NCBI GenBank assembly: GCA_028290595.1
Contig: JAQGJO010000250.1
Span: forward strand, 1 to 5,668
Direction: 5' to 3'
Origin: Hyphomicrobiales bacterium
GTDB taxonomy: Bacteria > Pseudomonadota > Alphaproteobacteria > Rhizobiales > Beijerinckiaceae
Length of the DNA stretch: 5,668 nt
Of this stretch, positions 1 to 5,404 are shown piece by piece. The notes beneath the pieces were generated by a model that worked only from the letters and a program-made list of their open reading frames with translations, was not told where the DNA came from and searched no databases. Each line of letters starts with the position of its first letter. The stretch's first letter is position 1. Position numbers and translations under genes: made by a program.

Positions 1-543
1 GGCCTTGCCAATCGCAGCTCGTTCCAGGCCAGGCTGGCGGCGCTCGATGTCGGTGTACTGGTGCTGATCGATCTCGACGGCTTCAAACAGATCAACGATC
101 TCTTCGGCCATGCGCTCGGCGATGAATGTTTGAGGGAAGTGGGCCAGCGCCTCAATACGATCTGCCGCGGGGCCGAACTGGTGGCGCGCATCGGCGGCGA
201 CGAATTCGCCGTGTTGCTGCAAGGCCATCGCGATCAAACCGGAATCGAAATGATCGCGCAACAGATCGTCGATGCCTTGAGCCGGCCGGTGAAGCGGAAT
301 GATGGACTGCTCCGGGTCGGCGCCTCGGTCGGCATCGCCGCCATCGATGACAGCCTCAAGCCTGCCGAATTGTTCACCCGCGCCGACGCCGCGCTTTATG
401 CCGCCAAGGCCGCCGGCCGCAACACGTTTCGCCTGTTCAGCCCCGACATGATGGTGATCGGCCACGCCAGCGCGCCGCCGCTTGCTTCGGCCAATATAGC
501 CAAGCCGGACCGCCGCCGGTTCCGGGGCTCCGCGTCGGCCTGA
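1..543 (+). CDS. Diguanylate cyclase, GGDEF domain (5'-truncated by window edge)
   Basis: This frame is open from base 1 to a TGA at 541-543, giving the last 180 residues of a GGDEF protein. Such enzymes condense two GTP into cyclic di-GMP, the second messenger for motility and biofilm choices. Visible motifs (fragment numbering): GLANR at 1-5, the start of a GGDEF domain; the metal/substrate region with D24, F28, N32, D33 and the GH..GD signature at 36-41; the intact catalytic GGDEF at 65-69; and the late-domain 'ADAALYAAKAAGRN' helix. The inhibitory I-site, normally RxxD five residues before GGDEF, reads R56-G-A-E59, so product inhibition may be altered. The 'RLFSPDMM' after the domain resembles the linker of GGDEF-EAL proteins, but no EAL domain follows; the protein ends after a short basic, low-complexity tail. 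Any N-terminal sensor or membrane domain lies outside the window. Catalysis is probable from the motif and untested. Confidence 0.93.
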   Translation, partial: GLANRSSFQARLAALDVGVLVLIDLDGFKQINDLFGHALGDECLREVGQRLNTICRGAELVARIGGDEFAVLLQGHRDQTGIEMIAQQIVDALSRPVKRNDGLLRVGASVGIAAIDDSLKPAELFTRADAALYAAKAAGRNTFRLFSPDMMVIGHASAPPLASANIAKPDRRRFRGSASA

Positions 544-569
544 ACCGCCAAAACCCGCCAAGCAAACCC

Positions 570-585
570 GCAATGTAGCCGCAAT
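570..585 (+). promoter_or_regulatory. Putative OmpR-type tandem operator, copy 1 (response-regulator promoter)
   Basis: The sequence GCAATGTAGCCGCAAT is two GCAAT half-sites exactly 11 bp apart; with flanking bases each half is the identical 7-mer CCGCAAT (568-574 and 579-585). OmpR/PhoB-family regulators bind head-to-tail half-sites with about one helical turn of spacing. A copy matching at 14 of 16 bases lies before the methyltransferase gene. This copy ends 56 nt before the chosen GTG start of the regulator. A loose -10-like element (CTATGG, 595-600) follows at a distance that would suit activation. Autoregulation is an inference from position and geometry. Confidence 0.5.
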
Positions 586-631
586 CTTCACCGCCTATGG
601 ACCGATCTGACGATCATCCAGAATCTGCGGC

Positions 632-635
632 GAGG
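632..635 (+). promoter_or_regulatory. Shine-Dalgarno GAGG deciding the response-regulator start
   Basis: GAGG sits 6 nt before GTG 642, good spacing for ribosome binding. The only upstream alternative, ATG 597, has no purine-rich element before it. This, together with the residue numbering of the receiver domain, favours the GTG start. Confidence 0.6.
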
Positions 636-641
636 TCTGCT

Positions 642-1313
642 GTGCGCATCCTGTTGGTGGAAGACGAAGCGGAAATGGCTGCGGCCCTGTCGGCAGCACT
701 GCGAAAGTACGATACGGCAGTCGACCGCGCGGCCAGCCTCGGCGAGGCCGAGGAGCTGGTGGCGCTCGCCGTCTTCGACGCCATCCTGCTCGATCGCCAA
801 TTGCCCGACGGCGACGGGCTCGATCTCATCCCCCGGCTGCGCAAAAAGGGCATCCACACACCCGTCATCATTCTCACCGCCAAGGGCACCTTGCCCGATC
901 GCATCTCCGGCCTCGACGCCGGCGCCGACGACTATATGGCCAAGCCCTTCGCCGTCGAGGAGCTGGTGGCGCGCCTGCGCGCCGTGCTGCGCCGCCCCGC
1001 CGATCTCAAGCCCGACATGGTGCGGCTCGGCCGCCTCAACCTTAATCTCGATCATCTCGATGCCGATGTGGAAGGCCGGCCGCTAAAACTGCCGCGCCGC
1101 GAACTGCTGGTGCTCGCCACCCTGATGCGCCGCATGGGCCGCACCGTCGTGCGCGCCACACTTGAGGCCGCCGTTTATGCGCTCGATGATGAGATCCAGT
1201 CCAACGCACTCGACACGCATATCTCGCGGCTGCGGCGCAAGCTCAGCGCCGCCGGCGCAGGCGTTGAAATTCACGGCATTCGCGGCATCGGCTATCTGAT
1301 GAAGGGCGCATGA
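642..1313 (+). CDS. OmpR/PhoB-family response regulator
   Basis: This 223-residue protein has a receiver domain (about 1-115) and a winged-helix DNA-binding domain (about 125-221), the usual size for the family. Numbered from GTG 642, the receiver has acidic D8, phospho-acceptor D51 in 'LLDRQLPDGDG', T79 and K101 in 'YMAKPF', the canonical positions. The C-terminal part ends in 'NALDTHISRLRRKL' (recognition helix) and 'IRGIGYLM' (wing), both family hallmarks. I chose GTG 642 over ATG 597 because a GAGG lies 6 nt upstream, the protein then begins directly with the first receiver strand (RILLVEDE), and the operator-like repeat at 570-585 is left room for a promoter. The gene is co-transcribed and translationally coupled with the kinase gene through an ATGA overlap, so the kinase is its presumed phospho-donor. 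The signal is unknown. Likely targets are its own promoter and the methyltransferase promoter, both of which carry the same tandem repeat. Confidence 0.95.
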   Translation: MRILLVEDEAEMAAALSAALRKYDTAVDRAASLGEAEELVALAVFDAILLDRQLPDGDGLDLIPRLRKKGIHTPVIILTAKGTLPDRISGLDAGADDYMAKPFAVEELVARLRAVLRRPADLKPDMVRLGRLNLNLDHLDADVEGRPLKLPRRELLVLATLMRRMGRTVVRATLEAAVYALDDEIQSNALDTHISRLRRKLSAAGAGVEIHGIRGIGYLMKGA

Positions 1314-2743
1314 ATTTGGCCGCGAACGCCGCCACAACTCCCGCGCCCAGCTCCCGCCTGCACGCCGCCATCGACGACACCTGCGGCATCTGCGCCATGC
1401 CGCTGCGCTCGCGGCTCGTCCACAGCCTTGTGAAGCTACAGGGCATCATGCTGACCATGCTCGGCCTGCTGCTGGTGGCGACCTTGTGGACGACGGGCAT
1501 CATTCCCCATCAACGCGATGAAGAAGCCGTCGTCAAAGTCGTTCGCGATGCCATCATCCGCGACGGCAATGGCGATCTCGCCTTGCGTTCGACGCCGATG
1601 CTGGAGCGCCTTCGCGCTGCCGATCCGCCACCCTGGCTGCTGGTGCGCGACAGCACGGGGCATATCCTGAAGGAAGGCCCCGTGCCGCCGCTCTACGAGC
1701 GCATGGCAAGTTCGCTTGACGATATCGGTCAGGCGAAATTCGGCTGGAGCCGCGGATCGGCAAAAGACGATGACCGCGGCGCGGTAATGAAAAGAATGGA
1801 GACCGCCGCCGGCGAGGTGCAGATCATCACCACGACGGAGGCAAAACTTTCCCATTGGAAAGCCATCGGATGGATCGCTTTATCCTTCGGGCTGCTGACC
1901 ATCCCCAGCCTGGTGCTGATGACGCTTGCGACCCTCATCGCCACGCCCATCGTCGTCAGGCGCGCTTTGTCGGGCCTCGACGAAGTGGCGCGCCATGCCA
2001 GCCAGATCAACATCGACAAGCGCGGCTCGCGGCTGCCGATCGATGCCATTCCACTGGAGGTCGAGCCGCTGGTCAGCGCCGTCAACGAAGCGCTTGGCCG
2101 TCTCGACAAGGGCTATGATCGCCAGGGCCGCTTTCTCGCCGACGCCGCCCATGAATTGCGTACGCCGATCGCCATTCTGGCCACCAGGCTTGAATCCTTG
2201 CCGCCGAGCCAAGAGCAGACGCGGCTAATCGAAGATGTCGCGCGGCTCGCCAATCTCACCGAACAATTGCTGGACAAGGAGCGGCTGGAGCATCAGCGCT
2301 ATGTGATGCAGCCGGTCGATCTTGCCGAGGTCTGCGCCCGTGTCGCCGCCGATCTGGCGCCCATCGCCATTGCAGGCGGTTATGAAATCTCGTTTCACAA
2401 GGACGCCGACAGCATCATGGCCTGGGGCGATCGCAGCGCGCTCGAACGCGCCATGGTCAACCTCGTGCAGAACGCCATCCAGCACGGCGGCCGCCGCGGC
2501 GCCATCGATATTGCCGCACGGCTGCCGGCCAGCATGGAAGTGTGCGACGAAGGCCCCGGCATTTGTGCCCACGAGCGCGAGCAGATTTTCGAACCGCTCT
2601 ATCGCGTCCGTCCGCAAAGCCAGGGCGCCGGCCTTGGCCTGCATCTCGTGCGCGAAATCATCCGCATGCACAAGGGCGACGTCAGCGTCGCCAACCGCGA
2701 GCCAGTCGGTGCATGTTTCAGGATATCGCTGCTGCAAGCGTGA
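1310..2743 (+). CDS. Membrane sensor histidine kinase
   Basis: This 477-residue kinase is the partner of the upstream regulator, whose TGA overlaps its ATG (ATGA, 1310-1313); GAAGGG lies just upstream. Order: cytoplasmic N-terminal extension (1-43); transmembrane segment about 44-65; periplasmic sensor region about 66-182, containing 'PPWLLVRD..G' and 'GPVPP', reminiscent of PAS-like/Cache-type extracytoplasmic sensors; second membrane segment about 186-212; HAMP-like linker to about 266; HisKA with H-box 'AAHELRTP' and phospho-acceptor H281; HATPase with N-box N384/N388, G1 box DEGPG at 413-417, F427, and G2 box GAGLG at 439-443. All catalytic motifs are intact. It should autophosphorylate in response to an envelope signal and phosphorylate D51 of the regulator. 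The N-terminal extension is unusual and contains a CGIC (Cys-x-x-Cys, 25-28); a shorter form from M30 (ATG 1397) is possible but has no ribosome-binding site. The ligand cannot be read from the sequence. Confidence 0.95.
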   Translation: MNLAANAATTPAPSSRLHAAIDDTCGICAMPLRSRLVHSLVKLQGIMLTMLGLLLVATLWTTGIIPHQRDEEAVVKVVRDAIIRDGNGDLALRSTPMLERLRAADPPPWLLVRDSTGHILKEGPVPPLYERMASSLDDIGQAKFGWSRGSAKDDDRGAVMKRMETAAGEVQIITTTEAKLSHWKAIGWIALSFGLLTIPSLVLMTLATLIATPIVVRRALSGLDEVARHASQINIDKRGSRLPIDAIPLEVEPLVSAVNEALGRLDKGYDRQGRFLADAAHELRTPIAILATRLESLPPSQEQTRLIEDVARLANLTEQLLDKERLEHQRYVMQPVDLAEVCARVAADLAPIAIAGGYEISFHKDADSIMAWGDRSALERAMVNLVQNAIQHGGRRGAIDIAARLPASMEVCDEGPGICAHEREQIFEPLYRVRPQSQGAGLGLHLVREIIRMHKGDVSVANREPVGACFRISLLQA

Positions 2744-2758
2744 AAGATGGCGTGGTGC

Positions 2759-2774
2759 GCAATGCAACCGCAAT
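2759..2774 (+). promoter_or_regulatory. Putative OmpR-type tandem operator, copy 2 (methyltransferase promoter)
   Basis: GCAATGCAACCGCAAT differs from the copy before the response regulator at only two positions (T to C, G to A) and keeps both GCAAT half-sites and their 11-bp spacing. It lies 15 nt after the kinase stop codon and 72 nt before the methyltransferase start, in non-coding sequence, as expected of an operator for a separate methyltransferase promoter. Binding by the adjacent regulator is inferred. Confidence 0.5.
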
Positions 2775-2846
2775 TCACACCCTTCACAACATCTCCGTAA
2801 GCCCCGGCGACCAAATTCGCAGGGGTGCTCGCGGAGTGCAAAATTC

Positions 2847-3467
2847 ATGTCCAACTATCTGGCATCGTTCTTTCTGTCGTGGCTGTCGAATCCCCTACGC
2901 GTCGCCGCCATCGCGCCGTCCGGCAATGCATTGGCCGAACTCATCACCAGCGACATTTCCAACCGTTCCGGCCCGATCATCGAACTTGGTCCCGGCACCG
3001 GCGTCTTCACACAAAAGCTCCTGCAGAAGGGCATCCGCCAGGAAGACATCACCCTCGTCGAATATGGCTCCGACTTCGTCCGCATCCTGCAATTGCGGTT
3101 TCCCTCGGCCCGCGTGCTATGGATGGATGCAGCCACCCTACCGTCCGTCAGCATCGCAAAAGAAGGATCGGTCGGCGCGGTCATCAGCGGCCTGCCGCTG
3201 CTCAGCATGCCGTCAAGAAAAGTCCGCGCTATCCTGACAGGCGCCTTCCGCTACCTCAACGCCGACGGCGCTTTCTATCAGTTCACCTATGGCAGGAAGT
3301 GCCCGGTCTCGCGGCCGCTGCTTGACCATCTTGGCCTCACGGCGACGTTGATGGATCGCACCCTGCGCAACATTCCGCCGGCCTCCGTCTATCGCATCAC
3401 GCGCAGCCCGATCCTCGATCTCACCGCCAATCCCACTGCCCGCGAGGAGACACCGGAACTGGTGTAG
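2847..3467 (+). CDS. PmtA-family phospholipid N-methyltransferase (SAM-dependent)
   Basis: This 206-residue protein matches the Sinorhizobium-type PmtA family (class I SAM methyltransferases that methylate phosphatidylethanolamine stepwise toward phosphatidylcholine at the inner membrane). Features seen: an N-terminal membrane-associating stretch 'FFLSWLSNP..VAAIAPSG' (8-26), equivalent to the 'FF..W...P..V..I.P' opening of the family; SAM motif I ELGPGTG at 46-52; acidic motif 'VEY' 71-73; 'VISGLPLL' 112-119; 'QFTYG' 145-149; and 'RNIPPA' 174-179 near the C terminus. ATG 2847 has GGAG 10 nt upstream and gives family length; the same frame is open far upstream inside the kinase gene but that is shadow. 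A 103-bp gap with a tandem operator separates it from the kinase gene, suggesting its own regulated promoter. Rhizobia often carry several such paralogues, so I do not assign pmtA; the acceptor could be a monomethylated intermediate or another aminolipid such as ornithine lipid. Confidence 0.85.
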   Translation: MSNYLASFFLSWLSNPLRVAAIAPSGNALAELITSDISNRSGPIIELGPGTGVFTQKLLQKGIRQEDITLVEYGSDFVRILQLRFPSARVLWMDAATLPSVSIAKEGSVGAVISGLPLLSMPSRKVRAILTGAFRYLNADGAFYQFTYGRKCPVSRPLLDHLGLTATLMDRTLRNIPPASVYRITRSPILDLTANPTAREETPELV

Positions 3468-3526
3468 ATGATATGGCTCGTCATCGCCGCCATGCCCGTG
3501 CTCGCGCAGGCGGCTGATCGAATCTT

Positions 3527-3637
3527 TCAGCGCGTCAATCGCCGTTTTCCGACCGCAAACGCGATCAGCTCGATTACCTGGAAGAGCCAGACGTCTTCCA
3601 CGATGTGTTCGGCCACGGAAATCCAACCTGACGACAC
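3527..3637 (-). CDS. Doubtful small ORF, 36 residues
   Basis: From a GTG at 3637 this frame reads VSSGWISVAEHIVEDVWLFQ and continues with an aliphatic stretch ending in a basic tail (GKRRLTR) before a TGA. A 29-residue version could start at the GTG at 3616. The composition, an acidic/aromatic front, a hydrophobic helix and a basic end, looks like a small membrane-associated protein, and its third codon positions fall on the GC-richest phase of this stretch. However, that phase is shared with the + strand ORF, the start is not ATG, and no strong ribosome-binding site is seen. I do not recognise it; it may be chance or a remnant. Confidence 0.15.
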   Translation of the reverse strand: MSSGWISVAEHIVEDVWLFQVIELIAFAVGKRRLTR

Positions 3638-3665
3638 CAGCAACGGGCAAATCTGCTTCCATCGC

Positions 3666-3689
3666 GGCGACGAAGCAAATTTCGTCGCC
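3666..3689. repeat. Inverted repeat, 9-bp perfect stem
   Basis: GGCGACGAA and TTCGTCGCC flank a 6-nt GCAAAT loop. The stem is perfect and GC-rich, so the RNA would fold readily in either direction. It lies about 200 bp after the methyltransferase stop and 130 bp before minC. It is not followed by a T-run on either strand, so it is not a canonical rho-independent terminator; it could stabilise the 3' end of the methyltransferase message or be a relic of a dispersed repeat. Confidence 0.55.
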
Positions 3690-3762
3690 AAAACCGGGCT
3701 TCTTCAGCAGCCCGCTGGGCTCGATTAAAAAGCAGGTCTCTGCCGTCGGTCTGCAGCCGCAA

Positions 3763-3817
3763 ATTTACCATCGGTTAACCATTCGATTGGTAAATCGAAG
3801 CAACAGAATCTTTACCA
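3763..3817 (+). promoter_or_regulatory. Putative CtrA-binding region before minC
   Basis: TTTACCAT (3764-3771) and TTAACCAT (3775-3782) lie 11 bp apart on the + strand, giving TTTA-N7-TTAAC, one mismatch from the CtrA consensus TTAA-N7-TTAAC; TTAACCAT is also a described CtrA half-site. A reversed copy, TGGTAAAT (3788-3795), makes an 8-bp inverted repeat with ATTTACCA (3763-3770), and another TTTACCA (3811-3817) stops 2 nt before the minC ATG. CtrA is the alphaproteobacterial cell-cycle regulator and is reported to repress the Min system in Sinorhizobium meliloti. Binding here is an inference. Confidence 0.55.
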
Positions 3818-3819
3818 AG

Positions 3820-4554
3820 ATGACCAGCTTGTTAACACAACCCCGGCCCATCCGCCTCAAGGGGCGCAGCTTTCTTGCCCTCGCCTTGACCCCCGAACAG
3901 CCCTTCGAGGATTGGCTGGCGCGGCTCGACCATTTGGCCTCGCGTTCCACCGGCTTCTTCAGGCGCCGTCCCCTGGTTCTCGACATCACCGGGCTGGAGA
4001 TCGACCGATCGCAGCTTCGCGAATTGATCGACAAGCTTGGCGACCGCAGCGTTCGCATCATGGGCATCGAGGGTGCGCGCCCGTCCTTGCTCGGAGCGGA
4101 CGTGCCTCCTGCCATGGCGGACGGGCGTCCGGCGTCCGATATCGAATCGCCGGACGAGGATGAGCGCGTCGAAGCGAAGACCCCGGAACAAGCTGCTCCC
4201 CCCGCACCACCGGCCTTCAAGGCGTCGCCTTCGATGCTTGTGACGGAGCCCGTCCGCTCGGGGCAAGCCCTCTTCTTCCCGGAAGGTGACATTACAGTCA
4301 TCGGCTCGGTCGCCTCCGGCGCAGAGATTATCGCCGGCGGTTCGGTCCACATCTACGGGGCGTTGAGAGGGAGGGTCATGGCCGGAACGATGGGCAATGC
4401 CTCGGCGCGCATTTTCTGTAGCAAGCTGGAAGCCGAACTGGTTGCCATCGACGGATATTACAAAACGGCCGAGGACCTCGAACACGATCTGCGCGGGAAG
4501 GCCGTCCAGTTCTGGTTGGAGGGCGACACGTTCAAGGTTGGATCACTCGCCTGA
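3820..4554 (+). CDS. minC: Septum site-determining protein MinC
   Basis: MinC (244 residues) is the FtsZ-polymerisation inhibitor delivered to the membrane by MinD, blocking division away from midcell. The N-terminal domain (about 8-90) opens with 'IRLKGRSFLALAL', typical of rhizobial MinC. A low-complexity acidic, proline/alanine-rich linker spans about 95-137. The C-terminal beta-helix domain (about 140-235) begins with the RSGQ motif at 146-149 and includes 'GDITVIGSVASGAEIIAGGSVHIYGALRGR', given here in part as GDITVIGSV and IYGALRGR, the MinD-binding and dimerising surface. I chose ATG 3820 because it begins at the expected distance before the conserved domain; the in-frame TTG at 3787 lies inside the repeat block. 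No good Shine-Dalgarno is visible, which may mean weak initiation. The minD gene follows after 34 bp, and expression is probably driven from the CtrA-like region directly upstream. Confidence 0.96.
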   Translation: MTSLLTQPRPIRLKGRSFLALALTPEQPFEDWLARLDHLASRSTGFFRRRPLVLDITGLEIDRSQLRELIDKLGDRSVRIMGIEGARPSLLGADVPPAMADGRPASDIESPDEDERVEAKTPEQAAPPAPPAFKASPSMLVTEPVRSGQALFFPEGDITVIGSVASGAEIIAGGSVHIYGALRGRVMAGTMGNASARIFCSKLEAELVAIDGYYKTAEDLEHDLRGKAVQFWLEGDTFKVGSLA

Positions 4555-4588
4555 ATCGACGGCGCGTCCCCACAAACAGGAGAGTTCA

Positions 4589-5404
4589 ATGGGCAAAGTT
4601 ATCGTAGTCACATCGGGCAAAGGTGGCGTCGGCAAGACGACCTCCACGGCGGCCTTGGGCGCTGCCCTCGCCCGCGACGGCGAGAGGGTCGTGGTCGTCG
4701 ATTTCGATGTCGGTCTGCGCAATCTCGATCTCGTCATGGGCGCCGAAAGGCGGGTCGTTTACGACCTCATCAACGTCATCCAGGGCGAGGCCAAGCTGAC
4801 GCAGGCGCTGATCCGCGACAAGCGGCTCGACACGCTCTACCTGCTCCCGGCCTCGCAGACGCGCGACAAGGACAATCTGACAGCCGAGGGTGTCGAGACG
4901 GTCATTGCTGCGCTGAAACAGAGCTTCGACTGGGTCATCTGCGACAGCCCCGCCGGTATCGAGCGCGGCGCCACGCTGGCGATGCGCCACGCGGATATAG
5001 CCATTGTCGTGACCAATCCGGAGGTCTCCTCGGTGCGCGATTCCGACCGCATCATCGGCCTGCTCGATTCCAAGACGCTGATGGCCGAGCAGGGCGAGAG
5101 GATGGAGAAGCATCTTCTTCTCACCCGCTACGATCCGGCTCGCGCCGCGCGCGGCGACATGCTGAAGGTCGACGACGTTCTCGAGATTCTGTCGATCCCG
5201 CTGCTCGGCATCGTTCCGGAAAGCATGGACGTGCTGCGCGCTTCCAATGTCGGAGCGCCCGTCACGCTGTCGGATGAGCGCAGCGCGCCGGCGATCGCCT
5301 ATTTCGAGGCCGCGCGCCGGCTCAAGGGCGAGCGCCTGCCCGTTGCCATTCCAGGCGAGAAGCGCAACTTCTTCGGGAAACTCTTTGGAAGGAAAGCGGC
5401 ATGA
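4589..5404 (+). CDS. minD: Septum site-determining ATPase MinD
   Basis: MinD (271 residues) is the membrane-cycling ATPase of the Min system: ATP-bound dimers sit on the inner membrane and recruit MinC, and MinE triggers hydrolysis and release. The deviant Walker A motif GKGGVGKTT is at 10-18, with signature lysine K11 and catalytic K16. 'DFDVGLRNLDLVMG' follows with D40, and the Walker B region 'VICDSPAGIERG' carries D119. The protein ends in an amphipathic, basic and aromatic membrane-targeting helix (about 258-271, KRNFFGKLFGRKAA). AGGAGA ends 5 nt before ATG 4589, giving a strong ribosome-binding site and a start matching the family exactly. The last codon region overlaps minE (ATGA, 5401-5404), so the two are translationally coupled. 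All key residues are present and length is normal. Confidence 0.98.
   Translation: MGKVIVVTSGKGGVGKTTSTAALGAALARDGERVVVVDFDVGLRNLDLVMGAERRVVYDLINVIQGEAKLTQALIRDKRLDTLYLLPASQTRDKDNLTAEGVETVIAALKQSFDWVICDSPAGIERGATLAMRHADIAIVVTNPEVSSVRDSDRIIGLLDSKTLMAEQGERMEKHLLLTRYDPARAARGDMLKVDDVLEILSIPLLGIVPESMDVLRASNVGAPVTLSDERSAPAIAYFEAARRLKGERLPVAIPGEKRNFFGKLFGRKAA

Larger units (their letters stand above)
3468..3819. other. Intergenic region between methyltransferase and minC
   Basis: About 350 bp with no convincing gene. A + strand ORF of 86 codons (3468-3728) begins directly after the methyltransferase stop and has a signal-peptide-like start (MIWLVIAAMPVLAQA), but it lacks a clear ribosome-binding site and its later part looks like no protein I recognise. 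A minus-strand ORF of 36 codons (3527-3637) is equally uncertain. The region also holds a strong hairpin at 3666-3689, a smaller one at 3709-3721 (AGCCC-GCT-GGGCT), and an AT-rich regulatory block from 3763 to the minC start. No canonical intrinsic terminator with a T-tract is visible on either strand. Confidence 0.5.

Noticed and set aside
544..641. Remnant EAL domain after the GGDEF stop
   Set aside because: None of the + strand translation after 543 resembles an EAL domain; the region is better explained as the response-regulator leader.
2774..2788. TTCACA-CCC-TTCACA tandem in the methyltransferase leader
   Set aside because: The 9-bp spacing does not fit OmpR-type phasing and it is not repeated before the regulator gene; possibly part of the promoter but not supportable alone.
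2225..2854. 209-codon minus-strand ORF opposite the kinase
   Set aside because: It lies antisense to the conserved kinase catalytic domain, has no recognisable domain, and long antisense frames are common in GC-rich genes.
3213..3662. 149-codon minus-strand ORF overlapping the methyltransferase 3' end and the gap
   Set aside because: More than half is antisense to the methyltransferase and the rest is arginine-rich with no recognisable motif.
3709..3721. AGCCC-GCT-GGGCT hairpin followed by TTAAAAA as a terminator
   Set aside because: The stem is only 5 bp and the following run is A, not T, on the + strand; on the minus strand the T-run precedes the hairpin.
3806..3810. GANTC (CcrM methylation) site in the minC leader
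   Set aside because: GANTC also occurs at several other places in the window, including coding sequence, so its presence here is not informative on its own.
3787..3819. TTG 3787 as the minC start
   Set aside because: No ribosome-binding site, lies in the inverted-repeat block, and ATG 3820 matches the usual MinC N terminus.
3832..4485. 217-codon minus-strand ORF opposite minC
   Set aside because: It is a shadow of the minC reading frame; the composition is low-complexity and no family is recognisable.
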